Part shown: one piece after another, positions 15,899 through 23,784 of the stretch
Layout: each line of letters opens with the position of its first letter
How positions within the stretch are numbered: the first letter of the stretch is position 1
Assembly (NCBI GenBank): GCA_000434935.1
Contig: FR882208.1
Location: forward strand, 227,915 to 257,147
Source: Bacteroides sp. CAG:709
Lineage (GTDB): Bacteria; Bacteroidota; Bacteroidia; Bacteroidales; UBA932
Direction of reading: 5' to 3'
DNA length: 29,233 nucleotides
Made by a program: the position numbers and the translations under genes
The notes under the pieces: generated by a model
Told to the model about the DNA's origin: nothing
Databases searched by the model: none
The model's input: only the letters and a program-made list of their open reading frames with translations

Positions 15899-16689
15899 TA
15901 CAGAAAGCATTCATAACCCAATGGGGTACGGTTGTACCATGGTCTTCTCCGCGCTTGGTGGAGCAGAATCTAATTATCTGCAGGGCGCTGGTGTCTATAT
16001 TCAGCGACACCTTCCTGAAGGAGCATCTTGCCTTCCGAGGCGGCACGGCTCTGCACAAACTTTATCTGGAGCCGCAACCCCGCTATTCGGAAGACATCGA
16101 CCTGGTTCAAGTGAACGCCGAGCCCATCAAGGAGACGATGGACCATCTGCGCGAAGCCCTATCCTGGCTTGGCGAACCCGTCGTCAAGCAGAAGAAACAC
16201 AACAACACTCTCGTCTTCCGCATCCAGCCGACTGACTTAGGGGCCGGCGAGATTCACCTGAAAGTGGAAATCAACTGCAAGGAACATTTCAGTGTATTCC
16301 CAATGGTGCGGGTACCATTCTCCGTCGAAAACGATTGGTTCAGCGGGCAGTGCGAAGTGCTCACTTATGAACTGGACGAGTTGGTAGGGACAAAAGTCCG
16401 CGCCCTCTATCAGCGGCTCAAAGGCCGTGACCTTTTCGACGTTTACACTGCGCTCATAACCGACAAACTGAATCTCGACCGTGTAATGACTGCCTATGAC
16501 CGCTACCTACGCTTTGTGGCCAGCCATGCTCCAACATACAAGGAATTCGTGCTAAACATGGATGAGAAGATGCATAATCCTGAATTCCTCGGCGACACCA
16601 CAGACCTCCTCCGTCCCGGCCTCACCTTCGATCCGCAAACTGCTTGGGAAAAGGTCCGTGAGGAGATTGTTTCATGTCTTATAAAGTAA
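15895..16689 (+). CDS. Type IV toxin-antitoxin system toxin AbiEii (nucleotidyltransferase)
   Basis: This 264-aa protein has the DNA polymerase beta-like nucleotidyltransferase signature: FRGGTALHKLYL (about 48-59), then RYSEDIDLVQV (about 64-74), whose two acidic residues bind metal. AbiEii toxins transfer nucleotides (GTP-dependent in AbiE; the MenT homologues modify tRNA) and halt growth upon infection. Downstream blocks KVEINCKEHFSV and VGTKVRALYQRLKGRDLFDV match the family's conserved helix that holds a functional Lys/Arg/Asp set. Length and motifs are intact, so the toxin should be active. It is translationally coupled to the antitoxin gene. The direct-repeat copy begins 29 bp after its stop. 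Confidence 0.92.
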   Translation: MIQKAFITQWGTVVPWSSPRLVEQNLIICRALVSIFSDTFLKEHLAFRGGTALHKLYLEPQPRYSEDIDLVQVNAEPIKETMDHLREALSWLGEPVVKQKKHNNTLVFRIQPTDLGAGEIHLKVEINCKEHFSVFPMVRVPFSVENDWFSGQCEVLTYELDELVGTKVRALYQRLKGRDLFDVYTALITDKLNLDRVMTAYDRYLRFVASHAPTYKEFVLNMDEKMHNPEFLGDTTDLLRPGLTFDPQTAWEKVREEIVSCLIK

Positions 16690-16718
16690 ACATCAAAACA
16701 TTAAAGTATCAAGCAGAA

Positions 16719-16769
16719 CACCTTCACGTCGCTAAACTTTCTTGACGACATCACATAATATGCATATAT
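16719..16769 (+). repeat. Direct repeat flanking the AbiE cassette, right copy
   Basis: This is the partner of 14917-14967, with 47 of 51 positions identical. Its right end runs into the -7 box at 16765-16772, so the repeat end and a promoter overlap. Confidence 0.85.
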
Positions 16770-16817
16770 TTGCATTGCCCATCCCCGTTATGGTGACGAC
16801 CGCCGGAAATGGTGCGC
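16765..16817 (+). promoter_or_regulatory. Promoter plus leader block, copy 2
   Basis: TATATTTG (16765-16772) is followed 33 bp later by GGAAATGGTGCGC, the same spacing as in copy 1 at 10671-10723. It would drive a transcript toward the small reading frame at 16905. Confidence 0.45.
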
Positions 16818-16904
16818 GTTTTTGTGCGACTTCGGCGCCCAAAATAGGCCCAAGAAAATGCTTTATATTGACTCTCAGACGATTAAGCGTTGTGCATCGA
16901 AAAA

Positions 16905-17048
16905 ATGGACGAAAAGCAAAAACTGCAAAGACCGATGGTCACTGTCGCTACTGTTGAGAAGTGCAAGAATCTCAAGTTCCTCGGATACTTCCTGAATGCG
17001 ACGGGAGCGACTCTGGAGCTAGTGCCGGAGGTGAGGGAAGTAAGATAG
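16905..17048 (+). CDS. Small hypothetical protein, 47 aa
   Basis: ATG at 16905 to TAG at 17048 encodes 47 residues (MDEKQKLQRPMVTVATVEKC onward, ending LELVPEVREVR). The composition is protein-like (charged N-terminus, then KFLGYFLNATGATLELV) and no family is recognised. It lies about 130 bp downstream of a -7 box and the conserved leader block, and about 75 bp before a strong hairpin terminator. It could be a genuine small gene, a remnant carried with the AbiE repeat, or a leader peptide. The overlapping 71-codon frame at 16742 has no protein-like character and I reject it. Confidence 0.4.
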   Translation: MDEKQKLQRPMVTVATVEKCKNLKFLGYFLNATGATLELVPEVREVR

Positions 17049-17123
17049 TCAGGATGATACCGTATTTTACCGTAATATCCCCTGAGGATATCGAAAGTGA
17101 TAGGCTCTGGTTCCTATAAAAGT

Positions 17124-17149
17124 TTAGCCCCGGCAATCGCCGGGGCTAA
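17124..17149. terminator. Hairpin terminator of module B operon
   Basis: A perfect 11-bp stem TTAGCCCCGGC / GCCGGGGCTAA has an AATC tetraloop and T-rich flanks on both sides. It ends the minus-strand operon, whose last stop codon is at 17167-17169, and can also stop plus-strand transcripts from 16905. Confidence 0.88.
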
Positions 17150-17166
17150 TCCTGTTTTAGGACGAA

Positions 17167-17610
17167 TTATCGCCGTAATAATGTCTTTATAGGATTTGAT
17201 ACCCCTGAATTATAACACAACTCTATGTCTACCGAACTTATATTAAACACATAAAGTTCTTTGTCATGGGCAACAATAGCGCACATCTGATCTTCATCCA
17301 CAAAAGAATAGATGTCGCTTCCGAACCACATTCTTTTATCACCTCGTTTCCCCGCACGATATAAGGAAGAGTTACAAAGAACATCTTCTTGGAAGGAAAT
17401 TATGTGAGTTGGTATTAAGACTTTCTCGCCAGACTTTTGGGAATCAAAATCATGAATACCCATATCCTTTAGATATGTCTTAATTGGTTTGCTTGCGTCG
17501 AAAATACCATGATCAAGGATATTTGCCGTCAAACAAACTGTTGTGTACTCTATTCCGTGTGAATTAAGAAAGTCAACATTAAGGCTTTCAAGATCGGTAA
17601 GTTCCCTCAT
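17167..17610 (-). CDS. Unrecognised 147-aa protein, last gene of module B operon
   Basis: It starts 4 bp after the stop of the 625-aa methyltransferase, so it is co-transcribed and probably co-translated. The visible landmarks are TTVCLTANILDHGIFDAS (about 23-40), KTYLKDMGIHDFDSQ, SLYRAGKRGDKRMWFGSDIY (about 81-101) and KELYVFNIS. The overall pattern resembles a globular alpha/beta domain that I associate with N-terminal, non-catalytic parts of some restriction enzymes, but I cannot name the family. I see no PD-(D/E)XK, HNH, GIY-YIG or PLD nuclease motif. Position suggests either a restriction partner with an unrecognised fold, a DNA-reading subunit, or the surviving N-terminal part of a longer endonuclease that lost its catalytic domain. 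Confidence 0.78.
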   Translation of the reverse strand: MRELTDLESLNVDFLNSHGIEYTTVCLTANILDHGIFDASKPIKTYLKDMGIHDFDSQKSGEKVLIPTHIISFQEDVLCNSSLYRAGKRGDKRMWFGSDIYSFVDEDQMCAIVAHDKELYVFNISSVDIELCYNSGVSNPIKTLLRR

Positions 17611-17614
17611 GCAG

Positions 17615-19492
17615 TTAATTGATTTTGCTTAAAATTTCATTTGCAATAGCTCTGGCCATAAGTGGTGGTACAGCATTGCCAACTAATGTGTATTGTGGGA
17701 TGTCAACCTTTCTTAAGTCGCCGCCTGTGGTGCGCTTGCCCTGGAACACAAAGGAATCGTCAAATGATTGGAGTCTGGCCATTTCTCTAACAGTTAAGGC
17801 GCGAGGTCTAGAATAATGTATAAAGTCATCTGGCATAGTAACTACAGTTGGAGATTGCCCATCTTTATCAAGTAGCGAATAATTTTGCTTATCGGAGACC
17901 AGTTTTAATTCTTCAAGCCTTTTCTTACACTCATCAGTATATCCTCCAAATTCTATTATTATCGAAAGGCGATTACGAACTCTTTCACTTTGATCACTTG
18001 TCTGATGATTATACAGATGTGCATCATGTATCGCTTGCCCTGTTCCAATTTGGTCTTCACTCTTAACATAAAATGATGGACCTACATCAAATCTATGCGA
18101 GAGCCTTCCATTTCGAGACCACTCTTCGTATGTCTTGCCCTCTCCGTGTTTGGAAATGGAACCTTCCACACTCCTGACCTTCAGTCTTTGTGCATCTTCC
18201 TCGCTTCGTTCAACCTTATCGTACTCATACCTTGTTTCTCCATTGTTTATGAAATCCAAGTCCGAGATTGCCTCATAGACAGTAACTTTTTCTGCATTTG
18301 TAACGGTAGCAGGAATATCTGTTATCATTTGCTGGTCTTTTCTGCAGCCAATAAACAATACACGATCTCTGCTTTGTGGTACACCATAGTTCGAAGAATT
18401 AACCTTAATGTAGTTGTCTATCTTGTAAAGTCTTAGATTCTCCACTAACTCTTCAAACTGTTCTACACTATTGTCTTTCTCTGCATATCTATAGATGATT
18501 GTAAAACACTCGTCCATTGAGAGAGAGTACATACTGATCATCGCTTTAAGCTCATCAACCTCAGTTCTATGCTCGGAGAATACAGTTTGCTGGTCAAGGG
18601 CTGTAAGTATCGTTTCAATGATAGTATCATCATCCAAAAATGAGACAAACTCATTCATGGGAGCAAAAAATGCATCTTTATTAAACCCTGCCGCAGTTTT
18701 CTCGTCCATCACAAGCTTGAGTATTTTGTCCCTCTGCTCTTTGTGCTTAAGAAAATTGAGTCCATGTCTCACAGTATTAATATCCTTATCAGACTTGCTT
18801 GTCTTTAATCGCATTTGTTTAGTAATACTCTTGAATTGAGCATCAATCTCCGCAAAATACTTTTTCTCGAACTGAGAGCAGTCTGACTCGCTTAGCTCCA
18901 TACCAATTTTACTCATAATGCAGCTTCGCACAAACGGCGATGCTACCTTATCCAAAAGAATGGAAACATACTGAAGCATATTCGGAACTTCTGAATCGTC
19001 AATGATCGATCGTATTTCATTCAATACTTCATCTTTAAATCGGCCTTCATCCTTCGTGAGGATTCCGGCTACGTTCTCCATGACAAAGTATTTGGGGCGC
19101 AATCTTCGAATGACTTTGAGATAGTGAAGAAATAGGTTATCTCTTTTGTCAAACTTCTTTCTACTTCCAGCCAAGCTAAACGATTGACAGCTTGGGCCAC
19201 CTGTAACAACGTCAATTTCTCGATCGCCAATCTTTTCTTCCAGGTTATCGAGGAAATTATCAGCCATGATATCTGCTGTTAGGAACTTTGTGTCGAGGTT
19301 TAGTTGCTCGTTATATCTCACCCTGTGGGTTAATTCACAATTGGGATTAATATCACTTGCGGCAACAAAATCAAAATACTTATTGTGATTACATGCCTGC
19401 AAAAAGCCTTCGCTAATACCACCAGCGCCAGCAAACAAATCAACGAAAGTGATTGCTTCCTTGCCTCTTTTGAAATCGTCTCTTTCCCCCAT
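17615..19492 (-). CDS. C5-cytosine DNA methyltransferase, large form with central insertion
   Basis: This 625-aa enzyme has motif I FVDLFAGAGGISEGF (17-30), motif IV VVTGGPSCQSFSLAGSRKKF (catalytic C102; PSCQ where PPCQ is usual), motif VI YFVMENVAGIL (ENV 139-141), motif VIII SSNYGVPQSRDRVLFIG (about 366-382), motif IX ALTVREMARLQSF and motif X LVGNAVPP. The stretch at about 165-355, between motifs VI and VIII, is a roughly 190-residue helical, charged insertion that ordinary C5 enzymes lack. It probably adds a protein-contact domain. The target-recognition region follows motif VIII. Specificity cannot be read. It lies 2 bp from the upstream DUF6339-like gene and 4 bp from the 147-aa gene, so it belongs to the module B operon. 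Confidence 0.92.
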   Translation of the reverse strand: MGERDDFKRGKEAITFVDLFAGAGGISEGFLQACNHNKYFDFVAASDINPNCELTHRVRYNEQLNLDTKFLTADIMADNFLDNLEEKIGDREIDVVTGGPSCQSFSLAGSRKKFDKRDNLFLHYLKVIRRLRPKYFVMENVAGILTKDEGRFKDEVLNEIRSIIDDSEVPNMLQYVSILLDKVASPFVRSCIMSKIGMELSESDCSQFEKKYFAEIDAQFKSITKQMRLKTSKSDKDINTVRHGLNFLKHKEQRDKILKLVMDEKTAAGFNKDAFFAPMNEFVSFLDDDTIIETILTALDQQTVFSEHRTEVDELKAMISMYSLSMDECFTIIYRYAEKDNSVEQFEELVENLRLYKIDNYIKVNSSNYGVPQSRDRVLFIGCRKDQQMITDIPATVTNAEKVTVYEAISDLDFINNGETRYEYDKVERSEEDAQRLKVRSVEGSISKHGEGKTYEEWSRNGRLSHRFDVGPSFYVKSEDQIGTGQAIHDAHLYNHQTSDQSERVRNRLSIIIEFGGYTDECKKRLEELKLVSDKQNYSLLDKDGQSPTVVTMPDDFIHYSRPRALTVREMARLQSFDDSFVFQGKRTTGGDLRKVDIPQYTLVGNAVPPLMARAIANEILSKIN

Positions 19493-19494
19493 AT

Positions 19495-20400
19495 CTATTT
19501 CCTCTTCTTTTTATGGTTACGTTTCTTTGATTTAGCCTTACTTTTGGCTGGGGCGGCTGACGGGGAGGATTCTACGCCAGATGCAGCTGCGACAGCGGCC
19601 GCTTTGTCTCGGAGTTTCTTCTCTTTCTTTCTGTCCCCAACGCTCTTGATGTACTCTCTGTTATCATTCAGGAAGTTGTAAACATCTTCTTTTGACAGGG
19701 AACTTAATTCAATAACACCACCGAGCTTATTAATGAGCTGAATGCATTTATCTGTCCTGTACTCAAAATACTTCTCAAATACAGTGTCGCCACCTTCCTC
19801 TTTCTTTTTCAGTTCATCCATATAGAAATCAAGCATGCCTTGAACGATGGGAGGATTACTGATCACATAAGTAGCAGCAGCAATACCTCTATCCCTTAAT
19901 TTCTGGATTGAGAAAATGAACTCTGTATACTTATAGTCGAGCGTCTGATCTTCGTTTTCAATAACGGTACACTGGACAGACCAGAATAGCCCTTCCAGCC
20001 AATTTCTTATACGTCCTTGACCGTAAAACCAGTGTTCCTGAATATAAGAAGCAGGACAATCAGACTGTGATATTCTGGGCCATCTCTTCCTCATATAATC
20101 CTTAAGAACTACATGAGAGAGGTACTGCCAGAAATGGCCTTGAGCTGCCTGAAGTGGTGACAGCTGGTCCTTGTACGCTTCATACAAGATTTTTGCAGCA
20201 TGGAAATCATCAGTAGCCCTATTCGTATCAGCATAGTTCATCATCTCTGACAAATCAGGCTGCTCGAAATCCAGTTCCCTAACTTCACCATTTGATTCTG
20301 TCTCCCAATCAAAGCCAGCATCATTATATTTTGCTAGATTCGAGGCAACATTTGCCTCAAGAAACTCACTGTATTTTGGTGTAAAAATTTTCTGCCTCAT
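19495..20400 (-). CDS. DUF6339-like protein, fourth gene of GHKL module B
   Basis: This 301-aa protein is a paralogue of the protein encoded at 5975-6727. Shared landmarks are DQLSPLQAAQGHFWQYLSHV (78-97), YIQEHWF, LEGLFWSVQCT, YKYTEFIF and a C-terminal INKLGGVIELSSLSKEDVYNF. It is longer than the module A version because of a Lys/Ala/Ser-rich tail (about 258-301, ending KSKKRNHKKKRK). That tail looks disordered and strongly basic, suggesting nucleic-acid contact (inference). The gene itself shows no lesion, although two upstream genes of its operon do. The start is the ATG at 20400, 4 bp after the true end of the YPYP gene remnant. Confidence 0.75.
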   Translation of the reverse strand: MRQKIFTPKYSEFLEANVASNLAKYNDAGFDWETESNGEVRELDFEQPDLSEMMNYADTNRATDDFHAAKILYEAYKDQLSPLQAAQGHFWQYLSHVVLKDYMRKRWPRISQSDCPASYIQEHWFYGQGRIRNWLEGLFWSVQCTVIENEDQTLDYKYTEFIFSIQKLRDRGIAAATYVISNPPIVQGMLDFYMDELKKKEEGGDTVFEKYFEYRTDKCIQLINKLGGVIELSSLSKEDVYNFLNDNREYIKSVGDRKKEKKLRDKAAAVAAASGVESSPSAAPAKSKAKSKKRNHKKKRK

Positions 20401-20404
20401 ACAT

Positions 20405-21271
20405 CTAACTTATTTGATCTATGATTTTCTTTGCATCGTCTATTGCATTCAACTGTGGATTGTCAAGTAGCTTTTCCACAATTGTATAGATATCCTTAAG
20501 GTCTAATTCAAGGGACTAGTCATCATTGTTAATAACACCTTTCTCTTGACACTCTTTCACATACTGCTTGAGGTAAAATACCCAGTCTTTGGTTTCATCG
20601 ACTTCCTCGCGAAGGCTATATATACCCTCAACCAGAGCATTAAATACCAATGATGACTCAATTACTCCGGGACACAGATCTTCGACATTGTTATACCTCT
20701 GCGCATATCCTTGAGGAATCTTGATAATAATTCTCTTCATATTGAGAACATTCTCAACCCTGCTTACATCAGTTGGCATAATTGTAACAATCTTACTAAG
20801 GTCGGAGGTGTTATTCCTCGGCTGAAGAGGAATTGCGAACTCGTCAAGATATGCAACGACCGCACCTTTAGGATAGTCAACTGCTCCTTCGTATATTTCA
20901 TCAACTTCGAGGTAATCGCACCCACTAATATCAGTTGTTGCAACTACCACCACCTTGATGGACACTCGATTAAACACCTTATCATACGGTATGCAAATCA
21001 CAAATTGTCCCGTCTGGAACTCTTCATGCTTCAAATAATAAGTCTGAGGACATTCAACAATATACTTGTACGCAGCCTTACCTTCATCGATAAGACGATC
21101 AACGCCACTGTTATGAGCTAATACCTCATATTTCACATCAAGGGTATTGGTCTCGTTATTTGAAACCAGTTCTCTTTTTCCAGGTACAGGTCTATCACCG
21201 ATAAATGAATCGTGGATACCCCATATTGGATACGGATATGTTGCGGACTCTCTAATTTCCATATGCCTCAA
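20405..21271 (-). pseudogene. YPYP-motif protein of module B, interrupted by an in-frame TAG
   Basis: The intact part (21271-20516) encodes 251 aa with TYPYPIWGIHDSF (12-24), VECPQTYYLKHEE and SSLVFNALVEGIYSL, all matching the module A protein at 5061-5951. It ends at TAG (20518-20516). Reading on in the same frame gives 36 more codons (LELDLKDIYTIVEKLLDNPQ onward), a helical tail corresponding to the module A C-terminus near QALLGNPYKRM. These end at a second TAG (20407-20405), 4 bp before the next gene. The restored length is about 288 aa against 296 in module A. The first TAG is therefore best read as a nonsense mutation removing the C-terminal helix. The ATG at 21262 is an alternative start. 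The 5' end overlaps the ATPase gene. Confidence 0.72.
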
Positions 21272-22605
21272 TTATCAGTGAGTAATTCTTAATACTTTCT
21301 ACAGGGGTAAATTTAATAACATTGTTCTGTCCCTGCTTGAGATCGAAGCCGGCGATTTCGTTGTTATTATCTCCTACAATCCTACATCCTTCTGAGACTC
21401 GTTTCAGCTCCAAAGGCATTTTGCCGGATACTCCTTGCACATTTAATGCTATACGGCAACCCTCATAGTCCTGAGGAACCTTTATTACGAGTTTGCAAGC
21501 AAATTCTCCATCGTGTAACGGAACTAAAAACCTACTACTGCCATCAAGTTTTATTGCTTTCATGTGTTTGCCTTTTGGTGTATCTTTAGACTCGGTTCCT
21601 TCAACTTCACCCTCACCTTCTACAGCAGGAATCGTTGGAGGTGTTGGTGTAGGTGGTTCAGGGTTCGGTCCCGGTTCTGGATCTGGTCCTGATTTAGGCT
21701 CACCCCCTGGTTCGGCGGGAGGGATAGGTGTAGTAGGCGTTCCTTTTGCCTTTTTCTTCTTTTTGCCACCTTTCTTGGTCTCGAGAATGGTAATAGGTGT
21801 CTCACCAGTCTTTGTGTTTTTTACGCCTTCCGTAACATTTGTTGTAGGCCATATATTATCTTCTTCGGTATCCGATGTTCTATTTGAGGTGGACCCCAAA
21901 CGATGCCTCTTTAGCGATGCGATAATTCTCTCCTTGTCTTTTTCTTCAGGGAAAACCTTTGCCTCACATGCTGCGACGAATGCCTTTATCGAATCCAGAG
22001 TTTTCTTTGCGGTATCCTTCTCTGTTTTATTAATATCTCTAAGTTCTGCAAGATCCCACTTATCGTGGGTAACATTCTCGGTCTTTCTCAGATATTTGCT
22101 TCCTACTCCATCACAGACGCAAATTGCATAGTATCCCTTATTATTGCGTCCCCTTTTTACCTCAATGACCATTGCGTTATCTCTCATGTAGACTACGCTG
22201 TCTCTTGATCCTGCTTCTTTAATGGAATCACTCTTCCACATTATTAAACGAGCCTTGCCAAGAAGCGGAAATTGCCCAGGAAAATCAGTTTCAGCCTCCA
22301 AGGTAATATGATCGTCATCTTCACCGTTTTTTGCCAGAACCTCAGCATAGTAAGGTCTCGGATTAAACTCTAACCATGGCGTATTGGTTCGTTTTGAATC
22401 ATACTCACCGTACTCCCCATCAGGATAAAGCTCAATGAGCTTGTCATACAGGTTGTTTTTGTCAATATGGTCTCCCTCGACAGTAACGGTAAGCTGTCCC
22501 TCTGCAATTGCCTTAAAGAAACTGCGGAGTATCTCACGCTTCATGGTGATGATATCTTCCTCGTTTTTCTCTATTCCGAGAACATATGCATCCGTACCTG
22601 GCTTT
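21252..22605 (-). pseudogene. GHKL ATPase of module B, 3' part after a frameshift
   Basis: The reading frame continues the ATPase from KPGTDAYVLGIEKNEEDI (about 22605-22550) through MKREILRSFFKAI. This matches RPGTDFYIMGF and IREALRSYWLAI in module A, and TPWLEFNPRPYYAEV matches MNPRPYYEAY. The ATG at 22544 therefore lies inside the old gene and is not its true start. A Pro/Glu/Gly-rich linker (about 21590-21760, PEPGPNPEPPTPTPPTIP) leads to a beta-rich C-terminal domain, as in module A. This half lacks the ATP-binding motifs. The last 20 bp overlap the YPYP gene. Antisense frames here, including one of 212 codons, are shadows of the low-complexity linker. Confidence 0.8.
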
Positions 22606-23326
22606 CTCTCATGAATGCTTCTGGGATTTCACTGTCGAAGTTAGGTGATTCTCCGTCATGACTATCATAGAAAGCCGTAGATTCATAATTGGTAGACACT
22701 CCATATCCATCAGCAAGTTTGTGGTCACAAAGCTTGATGACGCCTTCTCCATACTTATTGCCGTCTTCATCCATTGTTGAATAATAGACAGCATTAATCC
22801 CAGAATTTACGAATCCGACCGTCTTGCCAAGTCCATGGCTTCCACCGGCGTTTTCGGTGTCTTTATAACTTGCGCTTGACTCCCTTACGCACGCCTTGAA
22901 GGCGCATGGCGTATCGTCGTCATCAACGTAAGACATACCCGTTGTGTTATAATCAGCAACCTTAAGATATCCCATTGTTGAGTCAAGGCGAGAGTCCATA
23001 TATTCGATCTTGTTCTCATATGGATTCTTACTGTTTTCATAAGCCTTACAGTGGTCGCTACATGCAACCATTCTTTCTCTGAGGGAAAGAATAAGCTCAG
23101 GATACTCCCGACATATGAGTTCCCCATATGTAAACGACACCTCCACAGGGACATCAGGATTATTCTTTGAGTGCGCGTCCAATGAATTCTGGATATACTC
23201 TCTAACGAGACATCTAACCTTATTCTGGACGAAGGGTGCAAAAGAAGAATCTTCCCTACTTTGACCCATAGAGGCTTTGCGCCTGTCAAGGAAGTTCCAT
23301 TTAGAACCAAGATCTTTACTGCTCAT
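22571..23326 (-). pseudogene. GHKL ATPase of module B, 5' part with the ATP-binding motifs
   Basis: The 251-codon frame holds the complete Bergerat signatures: N box LVREYIQNSLDA (E43, N47, D50), G1 ADYNTTGM (D125-G130) and G2 GGSHGLGK (G162-K169). After SEIPEAFMRE it departs from the module A sequence (IPDAFRRNRPGTD) into SQVRMHMFSE and stops. The homologous continuation is in the -1 frame. Restoring one base in the A run at about 22603-22605 (GAAAG to GAAAAG) rejoins the halves and gives MREKPGTD, aligning residue for residue with module A. No classical -1 slippery heptamer is present, so mutation or a sequencing error is more likely than programmed frameshifting. It lies 5 bp downstream of the small first gene. 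Confidence 0.82.
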
Positions 23327-23331
23327 ACAAA

Positions 23332-23571
23332 TTACTTATTGAAAGTGAAGCCACCCTTGCTGTTCTGCTTGGTGAGTTCGTTAAGGTAAACATTTTTAGC
23401 GTCTTTAACTGCTTTGTTGATTTCTGCGAACATCTGCTCAACATCATCGGCATCATACTCATAATTATTCCTGTTTGCACAGTTTTGGAGGAGAGTTAAA
23501 TAATTGAGAATCTTTGACACTCTTGTAGATGCGACCTTTGTAAATCGAGATCTTTTTGTAGAATCAGCCAT
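23332..23571 (-). CDS. Small helical protein, first gene of GHKL module B
   Basis: This 79-aa protein starts at the ATG at 23571 (MADSTKRSRFTKVASTRVSK). It is a clear paralogue of the 76-aa protein at 2807-3037, with LLQNCANRNNYEYDADDVEQ against LLQNCSNKNNYEYTEKDVER. A longer frame reaching 23685 is rejected. It would start upstream of the -7 box at 23642-23635, and its extra N-terminal residues have no counterpart in module A. It is the first gene of a six-gene operon (small protein, ATPase, YPYP, DUF6339-like, methyltransferase, 147-aa protein). Confidence 0.82.
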   Translation of the reverse strand: MADSTKRSRFTKVASTRVSKILNYLTLLQNCANRNNYEYDADDVEQMFAEINKAVKDAKNVYLNELTKQNSKGGFTFNK

Positions 23572-23634
23572 TTTACCTATGATTAATATATTATACTTAT
23601 CTATGTTATATAATACTTCCAAAGTATCACAATG

Positions 23635-23642
23635 CAAATATA
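23635..23642 (-). promoter_or_regulatory. -7 box of the module B operon
   Basis: Read on the minus strand this is TATATTTG, matching TAnnTTTG, about 64 bp upstream of the ATG at 23571. No clear -33 TTTG is seen. Confidence 0.5.
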
Positions 23643-23784
23643 CAGAGTTTATGTTAAATATCAATAGATGCTCATAAATATTCATCAGATATTTCTATAT
23701 TTACCATATATAGTAAAAAATAATGCAATTATAAATTTAAGACCTCTATAGATATTAGCTTGTATTTGCATTTCTGAATTTTAT

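Noticed and set aside
16742..16957. 71-codon frame after abiE
   Set aside because: It begins inside the direct repeat and upstream of the -7 box. The 47-codon frame at 16905 has more protein-like composition.
21493..22131. 212-codon plus-strand frame
   Set aside because: It is antisense to the proline-rich linker of the module B ATPase. Its Gly/Ser/Pro/Phe composition is the complement of that low-complexity DNA.
22600..22610. Programmed -1 ribosomal frameshift in the module B ATPase
   Set aside because: The site (AGAGAAAGCC) lacks an X XXY YYZ slippery heptamer, and the module A homologue is a single frame.
23572..23685. 38-residue N-terminal extension of the module B small protein
   Set aside because: It begins upstream of the -7 box and has no counterpart in the module A paralogue.
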